Shown in pieces: positions 4,979-13,159 of a DNA stretch of 18,325 bases. Each line of letters opens with the position of its first letter. Position 1 is the stretch's first letter. The notes beneath the pieces are model-generated. The model saw only the letters and a program-made list of their open reading frames with translations. It did not search any database and had not been told where the DNA came from. The position numbers were made by a program, and so were the translations under genes. The stretch comes from Methylophilaceae bacterium UBA7525 (GTDB lineage: Bacteria > Pseudomonadota > Gammaproteobacteria > Burkholderiales > Methylophilaceae), in NCBI GenBank assembly GCA_002479405.1, contig DLMX01000111.1:55894-74218 (forward strand). The letters run 5' to 3'.

Positions 4979-7054
4979 ATGTCTTACACCAATACCAAAA
5001 CGCGCCTGCCTGCGCGTAAAACACTGTTTCTGGCTGTCGCATTTACCGTCAGCCATCCCTTCCTTTTCGCCTTCCAGGCCAAAGCCGAGAACGTCATCAT
5101 AGAACTCGCACCGGTACCGGTCACGGCCAATCCGCTCGGTGCCGGCTTCGACGAAATGGTGGTACCGGTTTCCGTACTCAGCGGCCGTGAATTGTCTCTG
5201 GGTCGCGAAAGCACCTTGGGCGAGACCCTGCAATCCCTGCCCGGCGTCAGTGCTACCTCTTTCGGCCCCAACTCCTCGCGTCCGGTGATACGCGGGCTGG
5301 ATAGCGAGCGCGTGCGCATCATGCAGAATGGTGTCGGCATCCTCGACGCCTCCAGCCTCAGTTTCGACCATGCCGTCGGCATAGACCCGCTGATCATCGA
5401 GCAGATCGACGTCGTGCGCGGTCCGGCAGCCCTGCTCTATGGCGGCAGTGCCGTCGGCGGCGTGGTCAATGCCATCGACCACCGCATACCGAAAGAGCAA
5501 CTGGACGGTATTACCGGCCGTGGCGAGATGCGCTTTGGCGGAGCCGAAGACCAGAAAAGCGGCGCCATCGTACTGGATGCCGGCAACGGCCTGTTCGCCA
5601 TCCACGCCGATGTCTATGAACGCAAAACCAATGACATGGACATCCCGGGCTACGCCGTCTCCAGCCGCAAGAATCGCGAAGACGGTACTCCGCGCGAACA
5701 TCGCGGACGCCTGGTCAACAGCGCCTCACGTGCCGACGGCGGCGCACTGGGCGCTTCGCTGACTTTCGATAACGGCTATGTCGGCCTTTCCTACTCCGGC
5801 CATGACAACAAATACGGCGTGGTCGCCGAGAAAGACGTCATCATCGACCAGAGCAGCGAGCGTTGGGATCTGGCGACCGAGTTCAAGGATCTCGGCAACA
5901 TCATCAACCGCGTCAAATTCCGCTTTGCCGACACCGATTACAAACACGTGGAAATCGCCGGTGGCAGCCCAGAGACCCGTTTCAGCAATCGAGGCAATGA
6001 AGGTTCGCTGGAGATCGGCCACGGTAATATTGGCAAGCTGTCCGGCGCCATCGGCTTCCAGTTCCAGGACAGCAAGTTTGCCGCCATCGGCGATGAGGCC
6101 TTCGTGCCGAAAAACCAGACACAGAGCCGCGGCATCTATGTTTACGAAGAACTGCCGGTGAGCCTGGTCAACGCCGACGACCTCAAACTGAGTCTCGGCG
6201 GCCGCGTCGACCGCGTTGATGTCGATTCCGAGGGCGGCGACCGCTTCGGTGCTGCCGTGTCGCGCGACTTCACACCCAAGAGCATCGCCGTTGGCGCACT
6301 CTTCAAGATCAACCAACAATGGTCTGTATCCGGCAATCTTTCCAGCAACCAGCGTGCACCGAGCTATTTCGAGCTGTATGCCAACGGCCCGCACGTCGCC
6401 ACCGGCCAGTATGAAGTGGGCAATAGCGATTTTGATATTGAACGCTCCAGAGGCATAGATGCACAAATCCGCTGGAAATCCGGTAAACATGCTTTCAACG
6501 TCGGCGCTTACCACACCCGCTTCAGCAATTTCATCGGCCTGTTCAGCAACGGCCTGATGTTTGATGAAGAAGGCATAATCGACCCTGCCGGCGAACTTGC
6601 CGGCGCCGACTTCGAGCAGGTAAAGGCAAGCTTCAGCGGTCTTGAAGCTGACGGCAAATTCCGCATCCACGAAGGCCGCGGCAACCTTGACCTGACCCTG
6701 CGCGGTGATTATGTGCGTGCCAGAAACCGTGATGTAGGTGAATACCTGCCGAGGATTTCACCATTACGTCTGGGCTGGGGCCTGAACTACAGCTTCAACC
6801 GTTTCGGTACCAGTCTTGATGTGCTACATGGTTTCAAGCAGACCAAAGTAGCGGAGAACGAATTGCCGACCGACAGCTATACCTCGGTCAATGCCACTGC
6901 AACCTGGCTGCTACCGTCCACCATGCGGCTGGAAGCCTTCGCCAAGGCCTACAATCTGCTTGACGACGAAATCCGCGACCACACCTCCTTCCTCAAGGAT
7001 ATCGCGCCGCAACGCGGCCGTTCCCTCTTGATCGGTCTACGCGGCGAGTTCTAG
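4979..7054 (+). CDS. TonB-dependent outer-membrane receptor, ZnuD-like
   Basis: A 691-residue TonB-dependent receptor that imports a metal or metal complex across the outer membrane. It has a signal peptide ending FQAKA, a TonB-box-like segment soon after (IELAPVPVTA), and a plug domain (about 50-160) with the family motifs SLPGVSATSFGPNSSRPVIRGL and EQIDVVRGPAALLYGGSAVGG. A 22-strand-type barrel ends in the terminal Phe needed for assembly (LLIGLRGEF). The barrel segment RAPSYFELYANGPHVATGQYEVG is characteristic of the ZnuD group of zinc receptors. However, I see no His-rich loop of the kind described in neisserial ZnuD, so zinc is only the best guess. The frame extends back to a TTG at 4961. 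The ATG at 4979 has TGAGG at 4969-4973 and is preferred. Confidence 0.9.
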   Translation: MSYTNTKTRLPARKTLFLAVAFTVSHPFLFAFQAKAENVIIELAPVPVTANPLGAGFDEMVVPVSVLSGRELSLGRESTLGETLQSLPGVSATSFGPNSSRPVIRGLDSERVRIMQNGVGILDASSLSFDHAVGIDPLIIEQIDVVRGPAALLYGGSAVGGVVNAIDHRIPKEQLDGITGRGEMRFGGAEDQKSGAIVLDAGNGLFAIHADVYERKTNDMDIPGYAVSSRKNREDGTPREHRGRLVNSASRADGGALGASLTFDNGYVGLSYSGHDNKYGVVAEKDVIIDQSSERWDLATEFKDLGNIINRVKFRFADTDYKHVEIAGGSPETRFSNRGNEGSLEIGHGNIGKLSGAIGFQFQDSKFAAIGDEAFVPKNQTQSRGIYVYEELPVSLVNADDLKLSLGGRVDRVDVDSEGGDRFGAAVSRDFTPKSIAVGALFKINQQWSVSGNLSSNQRAPSYFELYANGPHVATGQYEVGNSDFDIERSRGIDAQIRWKSGKHAFNVGAYHTRFSNFIGLFSNGLMFDEEGIIDPAGELAGADFEQVKASFSGLEADGKFRIHEGRGNLDLTLRGDYVRARNRDVGEYLPRISPLRLGWGLNYSFNRFGTSLDVLHGFKQTKVAENELPTDSYTSVNATATWLLPSTMRLEAFAKAYNLLDDEIRDHTSFLKDIAPQRGRSLLIGLRGEF

Positions 7055-7100
7055 TCACGCCGACACTGACCAGACCGACAGCGGAACTGGAGTACCCTCC

Positions 7101-7134
7101 CGATTTGTTTTAAGCTGAGAGCAAATCGAGGAGG
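7101..7134 (+). promoter_or_regulatory. Inverted repeat abutting the nnrS ribosome site
   Basis: CGATTTG (7101-7107) and CAAATCG (7122-7128) form a 7-bp perfect dyad with 14 bases between, directly followed by the strong ribosome site AGGAGG (7129-7134). It may be an RNA hairpin that affects initiation or a protein-binding dyad. It does not match the FNR/Dnr box or the NsrR consensus as I know them. Confidence 0.4.
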
Positions 7135-7141
7135 CGTTGTC

Positions 7142-8344
7142 ATGCTGGTTCAACCTGTTGAAATATCCAGAAACAAGACGAATGGTTTTGCTTTGTTCAA
7201 TCTAGGCTTCCGTCCGTTCTTTCTTGGCGCGGGCATCTTTGCGCTGCTTTCGATGACAGTATGGGTCGCAAGTTACGCACTGGACATGCCGCTGACCATC
7301 GAAGCCATCAGCCCCATGCAGTGGCATGCCCACGAAATGCTCTATGGCTATGGTCTCGCCGTCATCGCAGGCTTTCTGCTGACGGCCGTGAAGAACTGGA
7401 CCGGCATCCAGACCGTACATGGCAAGGCGCTATTCGGCCTGTTCTCGGTCTGGACGCTGGCCCGACTGCTGATGCTGGCCGGCACCAGCTTCATGGCCAT
7501 GGCCGCCGTGCTCGATCTACTGTTCGGCCTGCTGCTGATGGCGGCAGTCGCCCACCCCATCATCAAGGTGCGACAGTGGCAGCAACTGGCGGTTCTATCC
7601 AAACTGGTCATCATCGTCGCCGGCAACGGGTTGTTCTATCTCGGCGCGCTGGGTTACGTGGAGAATGTCATCCACCTCGCGCTCTACGGCGCACTCTATC
7701 TCATCATCAGCCTGATCATGCTGATCGGCCGACGCGTGATTCCGTTCTTCATCGAGCGCGGCGTCGAGGAGAAGGTCAAACTCCGCCAGCTCCGCTGGCT
7801 CGACATCAGCATCCTGCTATTTTTTGTCCTGTTCTTCATCAACGAGCTGTTCATCGGCCGTGCCAAATTCACGTTGCTTTCGGCCGGACTGCTGTTCCTG
7901 CTCAACGGCCTGCGTCTTTTCAATTGGCATACGCCGGGCATCTGGCGGGCGCCGCTGCTGTGGGGGCTCTATGTCTCATCATGGCTGATCAACGTCGGCT
8001 TCCTGCTGATGGCGCTGCAATACTGGCTTCCAATCTCCGGCATCCTCACCGTGCATCTGTTCACCATCGGCGGCATCGGGCTTATGACCCTGTCCATGAT
8101 GTCACGCGTCGCCCTCGGTCACAGCGGCCGCAACATTCGCCAACCGCCGGTACTGGTTGGCTATGCACTAGGCCTGCTGGTACTGAGTGCGGTCTTCCGT
8201 ATCGGCCTGCCGCTGATCGACATGAGCCACTACCTCTGGTGGATCATCGCTTCCTATCTGTGCTGGACTGCGGCCTTCGCACTGTTCGTGCTGGTCTATG
8301 CGCCGATACTGACCAAACCACGGCCTGATGGCCAGCCTGGATGA
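7142..8344 (+). CDS. nnrS: NnrS family haem/copper membrane protein
   Basis: A 400-residue integral inner-membrane protein of the NnrS family, associated with nitric oxide tolerance and denitrification. About twelve hydrophobic helices span its length. The family signature is present early: LFNLGFRPFFLGAG (about 18-31), then H62 and H64 in QWHAHEMLYGYG, followed by IAGFLLTAVKNWTG. The conserved histidines are thought to bind haem or copper. A strong ribosome site (GAGGAGG) fixes the ATG. No denitrification gene or NO-responsive regulator is seen in the window, so a general NO/RNS defence role is an inference. The gene ends inside a short tandem repeat (CAGCC-GGATGA units at 8333 and 8348). 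Confidence 0.93.
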   Translation: MLVQPVEISRNKTNGFALFNLGFRPFFLGAGIFALLSMTVWVASYALDMPLTIEAISPMQWHAHEMLYGYGLAVIAGFLLTAVKNWTGIQTVHGKALFGLFSVWTLARLLMLAGTSFMAMAAVLDLLFGLLLMAAVAHPIIKVRQWQQLAVLSKLVIIVAGNGLFYLGALGYVENVIHLALYGALYLIISLIMLIGRRVIPFFIERGVEEKVKLRQLRWLDISILLFFVLFFINELFIGRAKFTLLSAGLLFLLNGLRLFNWHTPGIWRAPLLWGLYVSSWLINVGFLLMALQYWLPISGILTVHLFTIGGIGLMTLSMMSRVALGHSGRNIRQPPVLVGYALGLLVLSAVFRIGLPLIDMSHYLWWIIASYLCWTAAFALFVLVYAPILTKPRPDGQPG

Positions 8345-8349
8345 GCCCA

Positions 8350-8390
8350 GCCCGGATGAAGCAACTTCCCGCGCCGGATGCAGTCCGGGC
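8350..8390. repeat. REP-like palindrome between nnrS and yggX
   Basis: GCCCGGA (8350-8356) pairs with TCCGGGC (8384-8390). An alternative inner hairpin, CCGGA-TGCAG-TCCGG (8374-8388), uses the same right arm. The CCCGGATGAAGC...GTCCGGG layout resembles common intergenic proteobacterial palindromes. It could also slow or end transcription from nnrS, but only CTTGTT follows and there is no U-run. Confidence 0.45.
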
Positions 8391-8441
8391 CTTGTTAAGC
8401 TATGATAGTCAGCTTCTCAGTCAACTTTCTAGAGTCTAAAC

Positions 8442-8714
8442 ATGGCACGTACAGTTCAATGCATCAAATTGGGTCACGAAGCAGAAGGCCTGGATTTTCC
8501 GCCTTATCCCGGCGAGCTCGGCAAGCGTATCTTCGAAAACGTTTCCAAGGAGGCATGGGCCGGCTGGCTCAAGCATCAAACCATGCTGGTCAATGAAAAC
8601 CGCCTGAGCCTGGCCGATCCGCAGGCACGCAAGTATCTGGCACAGCAGACCGAGGCCTATTTCTTCGGCGCCGGCGCCGATGCGGCATCGGGTTATGTTC
8701 CACCGAAAAACTGA
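8442..8714 (+). CDS. yggX: Probable Fe(2+)-trafficking / oxidative damage protection protein
   Basis: A 90-residue cytoplasmic protein, the normal length of the YggX family, which protects iron-sulfur clusters from oxidative damage and has been proposed to traffic Fe2+. The N terminus MARTVQCIKLGHEAEGLDFPPYPGELG is the family signature and includes the conserved C7. The segment SKEAWAGWLKHQTMLVNENRLSLADP is also typical. The start is fixed by this match, while the ribosome site is poor (GAG at 8432). No promoter is clear, although TATGAT at 8401-8406 could be a -10 box. Its neighbours on this strand are nnrS and ppk1, neither of which is an obvious operon partner. Confidence 0.95.
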   Translation: MARTVQCIKLGHEAEGLDFPPYPGELGKRIFENVSKEAWAGWLKHQTMLVNENRLSLADPQARKYLAQQTEAYFFGAGADAASGYVPPKN

Positions 8715-8726
8715 AACGCTGCCCGA

Positions 8727-8769
8727 CTGTCACAATCGTCATACCTTTGTCACACAACCGGCCTACATT
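8727..8769 (+). promoter_or_regulatory. Pho box and -10 of ppk1
   Basis: Direct repeats TCGTCAT (8736-8742) and TTGTCAC (8747-8753) have the 11-bp period and 4-bp gap of the PhoB site (consensus CTGTCAT-N4-CTGTCAT). A further CTGTCAC lies at 8727-8733. Exactly ten bases after the pair comes TACATT (8764-8769), the place of the -10 in PhoB-activated promoters, where a -35 box is normally lacking. The predicted +1 is near 8776. Confidence 0.7.
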
Positions 8770-8780
8770 GGGGTTTTGAA

Positions 8781-10862
8781 TTGCGCTCAGTCAAATTGAA
8801 TCCGGAATATTTCTTCAACCGCGAGCTCGGCATCCTCGCCTTCAACCGTCGTGTGCTGGCCCAAGCCGAGGATGAGCGCGTACCGCTGCTGGAACGACTG
8901 AAGTTCCTCTGCATCTTCAGCAGCAACATGGATGAGTTTTTCGAGGTACGCGTCGCCGGACTCAAGGAGCAGATCCGCTTCAATGACACGACAACCGGGC
9001 CGGACGGCATGCGCCCAAGACAGGTCTTTACCAGTGTCAGTGCCGAAGCGCACGCTTTGGTCGATCACCAGTACAAGATACTGAATGAAGTGGTTCTGCC
9101 CCGACTGGAGCAGGAAGACATCAAGTTTTTGCGGCGCACGCAATGGAATGCAACCCAGGCCGAATGGATACGCGAATACTTCTTCCGCGAATTGATGCCC
9201 ATCCTCACTCCCATCGGCCTCGACCCCGCCCATCCCTTTCCACGCATCCTCAACAAAAGCCTGAATTTTGCTGTCGAATTGGAGGGCAAGGATGCCTTCG
9301 GCCGCAATTCCGGCGTCGCCGTAGTGCAGGCTCCGCGCGCACTACCACGGGTAATCCGCTTGCCGGCCGATATCGCCGGCTGCGAATACGGCTTCATCTT
9401 CCTCTCCTCCATCCTGCATGCGCATGTCGGCGAACTGTTCTCCGGCATGCAGGTAAAAGGCTGTTATCAATTCCGCGTCACTCGCGATAGCGACCTGACT
9501 GTCGATGATGAGGATGTGAAAGACTTGCGTATCGCGCTGCAGGGCGAACTAAGCCACCGCCAATATGGCGAAGGCGTACGCCTGGAAGTCGCAGACAACT
9601 GTCCGGATGAGATGTCCGCCTTTCTGCTCGGCCAGTTCGGACTGCTTCAGGAAGACCTGTACAAGGTCAACGGCCTGGTCAATCTTGTGCGCCTGATGCA
9701 GATCCCGGATTCGGTGGACAGGCCCGACCTCAAGTTTGCGCCCTACTCACCGAGCTTGCCGCGCGAACTGAGCAAGGAAACAGACCTGTTCAAAGCCATC
9801 CACAAAGCTGACATACTGCTACACCACCCTTACCAGTCTTTCAACCCGGTCATCGAATTCATCAAGCAGGCAGCGGAAGACCCGCATGTACTGGCGATCA
9901 AGCAGACCTTCTACCGCACCAGCGCCGATTCCACGCTGATGCAATCGCTGATCGATGCTGCCAGACGCGGCAAGGAAGTCACCGTAGTGGTCGAACTGAT
10001 GGCACGCTTTGACGAAGAAGCCAATATCAACTGGGCTGCCAAACTGGAGAAAGCCGGCGCTCACGTGGTCTATGGCGTGGTCGGGCACAAGACCCATGCC
10101 AAGATGGCCATGGTCGTCCGCCGGGAGGACGGCAAGCTAAAGCGTTATGTGCATCTGTCGACCGGCAACTATCACCAGCGCACGGCCAGGCTCTATACCG
10201 ACTTCGGCCTGATGACCTGCCACGAGGAGATCTGTGCCGATGTCAATGACGTATTCGCGCAGCTCACCGGCCTCGGCAAAGCCACCAAACTCAAGCATCT
10301 GTGGCAGTCCCCTTTCACCTTGCACAGCAAGCTGATCAAGGCGATTTACCACGAAGCGGAGATGGCGAAGTCCGGCAAAAAGGCACGCATCATCGCCAAG
10401 ATGAATGCACTGCTCGATGCAGACATCATCCGTGCGCTGTATGACGCCTCCAGTGCCGGCGTCAAAATCGACCTGATCGTACGCGGCGTATGTGCATTGA
10501 GGCCAGGCATAGTCGGCGTTTCGGAAAACATTACGGTACGCTCCATCGTTGGCCGCTTTCTGGAGCATAGCCGCATCTTCTACTTCTACAATGAAGGTGA
10601 AGAGAATGTCTACATGGCCAGCGCCGACTGGATGTATCGGAATTTCTTCCGCCGGATTGAAGTCTGTTTTCCGCTACTGGACAGCAAAGTAAAGAAACGC
10701 GTGATCAAGGAAGGTCTGGAACCTTACCTGAAGGACAATCTGAACACCTGGGAAATGCAAGCGGATGCGAGCTACCGCCGGAGAACTGCGCGTCGCGGTT
10801 ATGAGTTCTCGGCACAACAGCAGCTGATGGCCGAGCTGGGACAGAGTTTCGCTACCGAATAA
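8781..10862 (+). CDS. ppk1: Polyphosphate kinase 1
   Basis: PPK1 makes inorganic polyphosphate from ATP, reversibly. The 693 residues match the family. The N-terminal domain begins PEYFFNRELGILAFNRRVLAQ and contains SSNMDEFFEVRVAGLKEQI. The two phospholipase-D-like C-terminal domains hold the autophosphorylated histidine H439 (GHKTHAKMAMV), the HLSTGNYHQRTARLYTD segment, and the second conserved histidine H596 (LEHSRIFYFYNEG). The first possible start is a TTG at 8781. Upstream the frame has no ATG or GTG before a TGA at 8712. The family N terminus begins right there, so a TTG start is likely, close to the predicted +1 and with little ribosome site. A Pho box precedes the gene. Its stop is 6 bases from the stop of the convergent ppx. 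Confidence 0.96.
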   Translation: MRSVKLNPEYFFNRELGILAFNRRVLAQAEDERVPLLERLKFLCIFSSNMDEFFEVRVAGLKEQIRFNDTTTGPDGMRPRQVFTSVSAEAHALVDHQYKILNEVVLPRLEQEDIKFLRRTQWNATQAEWIREYFFRELMPILTPIGLDPAHPFPRILNKSLNFAVELEGKDAFGRNSGVAVVQAPRALPRVIRLPADIAGCEYGFIFLSSILHAHVGELFSGMQVKGCYQFRVTRDSDLTVDDEDVKDLRIALQGELSHRQYGEGVRLEVADNCPDEMSAFLLGQFGLLQEDLYKVNGLVNLVRLMQIPDSVDRPDLKFAPYSPSLPRELSKETDLFKAIHKADILLHHPYQSFNPVIEFIKQAAEDPHVLAIKQTFYRTSADSTLMQSLIDAARRGKEVTVVVELMARFDEEANINWAAKLEKAGAHVVYGVVGHKTHAKMAMVVRREDGKLKRYVHLSTGNYHQRTARLYTDFGLMTCHEEICADVNDVFAQLTGLGKATKLKHLWQSPFTLHSKLIKAIYHEAEMAKSGKKARIIAKMNALLDADIIRALYDASSAGVKIDLIVRGVCALRPGIVGVSENITVRSIVGRFLEHSRIFYFYNEGEENVYMASADWMYRNFFRRIEVCFPLLDSKVKKRVIKEGLEPYLKDNLNTWEMQADASYRRRTARRGYEFSAQQQLMAELGQSFATE

Positions 10863-10868
10863 ATCTGC

Positions 10869-12371
10869 TCAGGCCTCAGGCTGACTGAGGATCAGCTTGA
10901 CACCCGCTTCCTGCCAGTAAGCAAGTTCATTCTGCAAGGCGGACTCGGTCAACGGGTTATGCGCCAGCCAGCCAGATGCCACTTCCAGCCTGAACTCACT
11001 TTTGCTTCTACTCAGGTTGAGTTGGGGCACATCGTCATCCAGTCTGTTGCGATTGAAAAGTATACTCAATCTGAGGATCAGCAGCAGCAGACAGCGATCG
11101 TCGCCGAAATCCGGCAGATCAATCTTGCCAAGACCCCGACGCTGACCCCTGACCAGAAAACCCAGGGTCTGTTGCTCCATCCGGGAAAAGCCCGGCATAT
11201 CGGCATTTTCGACAATGTAGGCCGAATGCTTGTGATAGCCACTGTGGGCGATGGAAATGCCGATCTCATGCAATCTGGCCGCCCAGCCCAGGTATTGCCT
11301 GGCCGCCTCCGGCTTCATCCGGAGCTTGTCACCAACCTGCGCCAGCATCTCTAATGCCAGCACCTCGACACGACGGGCCTGCGCGTGATCTACGTGATAA
11401 CGCCGCATGAAACTGAGAACCGTAGCCGCGCGAATATCATGATGCTGCATGCGCCCCAGCATCTCGTACAGCACACCCTCGCGCAGCGCGGTACCAACTG
11501 CCGTCATGTGCTCGATATTGAGCTCATCGAAAGCCGCGAGCATGATGCAAAGACCTCCGGGAATCACCGTGGCGCGATCACTGCTGAGACCTTCGATCTG
11601 CAGCTTTCTTGTGTCCTTCGTTTTCAGCAGCACTTCACGCATCGAATGCAAACCTTCCCGCGTGATATGACCGTCGCTCCAGCGGTTGAGCAGCATGATT
11701 TCGCCCAGCGAACGCGCCGTGCCGGAAGAGCCCACGGCTTCTGACCAGCCCAGTTTCTGATAGCGCGAACGGATTGCCTGAATCTCGCCGGCAGCGGCCA
11801 ACTGTGCCCGGCGCAAGGCATCCTCGCTGATCTTGCCATCGGGGAAGAATCGTCGGCTGTAGCTGACGCAACCCATGTACAGGCTTTCCATCTCGATCGG
11901 CTCCAGCCCCTGACCGATGATGAACTCGGTAGAGCCGCCGCCGATATCGATGACCAGACGCTGGTAATCCACTGCCGGCAGGCTGTGGCTGACCCCGACG
12001 AAGATCATGCGCGCCTCTTCGCGCCCGGCGATGATCTCGATCGGACAGCCGAGCGCAGCCTGCGCCTGTTCCATCAGTTCTCTGGAGTTTTTTGCGACGC
12101 GGAAGGTATTGGTCGCCACCGCGCGTATGGCTTCCTGCGGCAGTCCGCGCAGACGTTCGCTAAAGCGTTTGAGGCAATCTATCGCGCGTTGCTGGGCGGC
12201 AGGGTCGAGATAATTGTTCTTGTCCAGACCTGCGCCCAGCCGCACGACTTCGCGCAGGGAATCATGAAAAATCAGACGCCCGTCGACAACGCGCGCCAGT
12301 TGCAATCTGAAGCTGTTGGAACCGAGGTCAACAGCAGCAATTTCAGAATAAGGCGGGTTTTTCGTTAACAA
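10869..12371 (-). CDS. ppx: Exopolyphosphatase (Ppx/GppA family)
   Basis: Ppx removes terminal phosphates from polyphosphate; related GppA enzymes act on pppGpp. The 500 residues carry the ASKHA-fold phosphate loops VDLGSNSFRL (14-23) and IDIGGGSTEF (141-150), the catalytic glutamates at 118-119 (IAGREEARMIFVGV), and the C-terminal helical HD-like region with LHEIGISIAHSGYHKHSAYI (367-386). This length and the C-terminal domain favour Ppx over the shorter Ppx/GppA forms. The start is a TTG at 12371 with AAGGCGG just upstream; no ATG lies near. It follows phoU by 39 bases and probably shares its transcript. It converges on ppk1 with 6 bases between stops. Confidence 0.94.
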   Translation of the reverse strand: MLTKNPPYSEIAAVDLGSNSFRLQLARVVDGRLIFHDSLREVVRLGAGLDKNNYLDPAAQQRAIDCLKRFSERLRGLPQEAIRAVATNTFRVAKNSRELMEQAQAALGCPIEIIAGREEARMIFVGVSHSLPAVDYQRLVIDIGGGSTEFIIGQGLEPIEMESLYMGCVSYSRRFFPDGKISEDALRRAQLAAAGEIQAIRSRYQKLGWSEAVGSSGTARSLGEIMLLNRWSDGHITREGLHSMREVLLKTKDTRKLQIEGLSSDRATVIPGGLCIMLAAFDELNIEHMTAVGTALREGVLYEMLGRMQHHDIRAATVLSFMRRYHVDHAQARRVEVLALEMLAQVGDKLRMKPEAARQYLGWAARLHEIGISIAHSGYHKHSAYIVENADMPGFSRMEQQTLGFLVRGQRRGLGKIDLPDFGDDRCLLLLILRLSILFNRNRLDDDVPQLNLSRSKSEFRLEVASGWLAHNPLTESALQNELAYWQEAGVKLILSQPEA

Positions 12372-12410
12372 TTGCCGCCTTAGCCGAAATGAGGTTTCTG
12401 TAGCTGCATA

Positions 12411-13112
12411 CTAGAGCGTTTCGCGCTCCATCTCCTCGACGGAGGTATGACGCACATCCTTGCCCTTGACCATGTAAACCACGTATTCCGCGATATTCTT
12501 GGCATGGTCGCCGATACGCTCGATCGCCTTGGCCACGAACAGCACCTCCAGCGACATGGAAATGGTACGCGGATCTTCCAGCATGAAAGTAATGAGCTGG
12601 CGCATGGCGACACGGAACTGTTCGTCCACCTGCTCATCCTGACGCGCGACTTCCACTGTTTTGCTCACGTCGAGACGCGCAAATGCATCGAGCGAAGTCC
12701 GCAACATCTCACGCACCAGACTGACCATGGTCTTGATCTCGGCAAAACGTGGCGTGAACATGCGGTCCGATTCGTAGATCTTTTCCGCAACACGGGCGAT
12801 CTTGGTCGCTTCGTCGCCGATACGTTCCAGATCGGTGATGGTCTTGACGATCATCATGATCATGCGCAGATCGCCGGCAGCCGGTTGACGACGTGCAATG
12901 ATGTGACTGCACTCCTCATCCACCTGCACTTCCAGCGCATTGACGCGGTGATCATTGCGTATGACGCTCTGCGCCAGGGTCGGGTTGGCGTTCACCAGCG
13001 CTTCAAGTGCATTGACGATCTGCTGCTCGACCAGCCCGCCCATTTCCAGAACGCCGGCACGCACCGATTCGAGTTCCGCATCGTACTGCTTCGAGGTATG
13101 TTCAAATTGCAT
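12411..13112 (-). CDS. phoU: Phosphate signalling protein PhoU
   Basis: PhoU links the Pst transporter to the PhoR/PhoB two-component system and restrains it when phosphate is plentiful. The 233 residues form two three-helix bundles, each with the family E-x-x-x-D metal-binding motif: E96...D100 (DLERIGDEATKIA) and E198...D202 (AIERIGDHAKNIAE). The ATG at 13112 has the ribosome site AAAGGA. No pst genes are in the window; instead phoU leads directly to ppx, so here it is tied to polyphosphate use. A very good Pho box lies 57 bases upstream. Confidence 0.96.
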   Translation of the reverse strand: MQFEHTSKQYDAELESVRAGVLEMGGLVEQQIVNALEALVNANPTLAQSVIRNDHRVNALEVQVDEECSHIIARRQPAAGDLRMIMMIVKTITDLERIGDEATKIARVAEKIYESDRMFTPRFAEIKTMVSLVREMLRTSLDAFARLDVSKTVEVARQDEQVDEQFRVAMRQLITFMLEDPRTISMSLEVLFVAKAIERIGDHAKNIAEYVVYMVKGKDVRHTSVEEMERETL

Positions 13113-13126
13113 GGTATTCCTTTAAG

Positions 13127-13159
13127 TTAGGCTACAGATTTGTGAACTCTGCAGCCTAA
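13127..13159 (-). promoter_or_regulatory. Dyad/hairpin in the phoU upstream region
   Basis: TTAGGCT-A-CAGA (13127-13138) and TCTG-C-AGCCTAA (13148-13159) form an 11-bp stem with one mismatch and a 9-base loop, between the Pho box and the ribosome site. The distal arm contains the sequence I propose as the -10 (TAGGCT). It is therefore either an operator or, if transcription starts further upstream, a leader hairpin. Confidence 0.45.

Noticed and set aside
5726..6670. Minus-strand open frame of 314 codons inside the TonB receptor gene
   Set aside because: A codon-bias shadow of a strongly supported receptor; rich in Ala/Val/Asp with no domain or ribosome site.
7261..8328. Plus-strand open frame of 355 codons in another frame of nnrS
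   Set aside because: Arg/His-rich translation typical of a shifted frame; the NnrS frame has clear family motifs and membrane helices.
12447..13130. Plus-strand open frame of 227 codons opposite phoU
   Set aside because: Mirror of a clear PhoU; His-rich translation without domain, and it would run across the phoU ribosome site.
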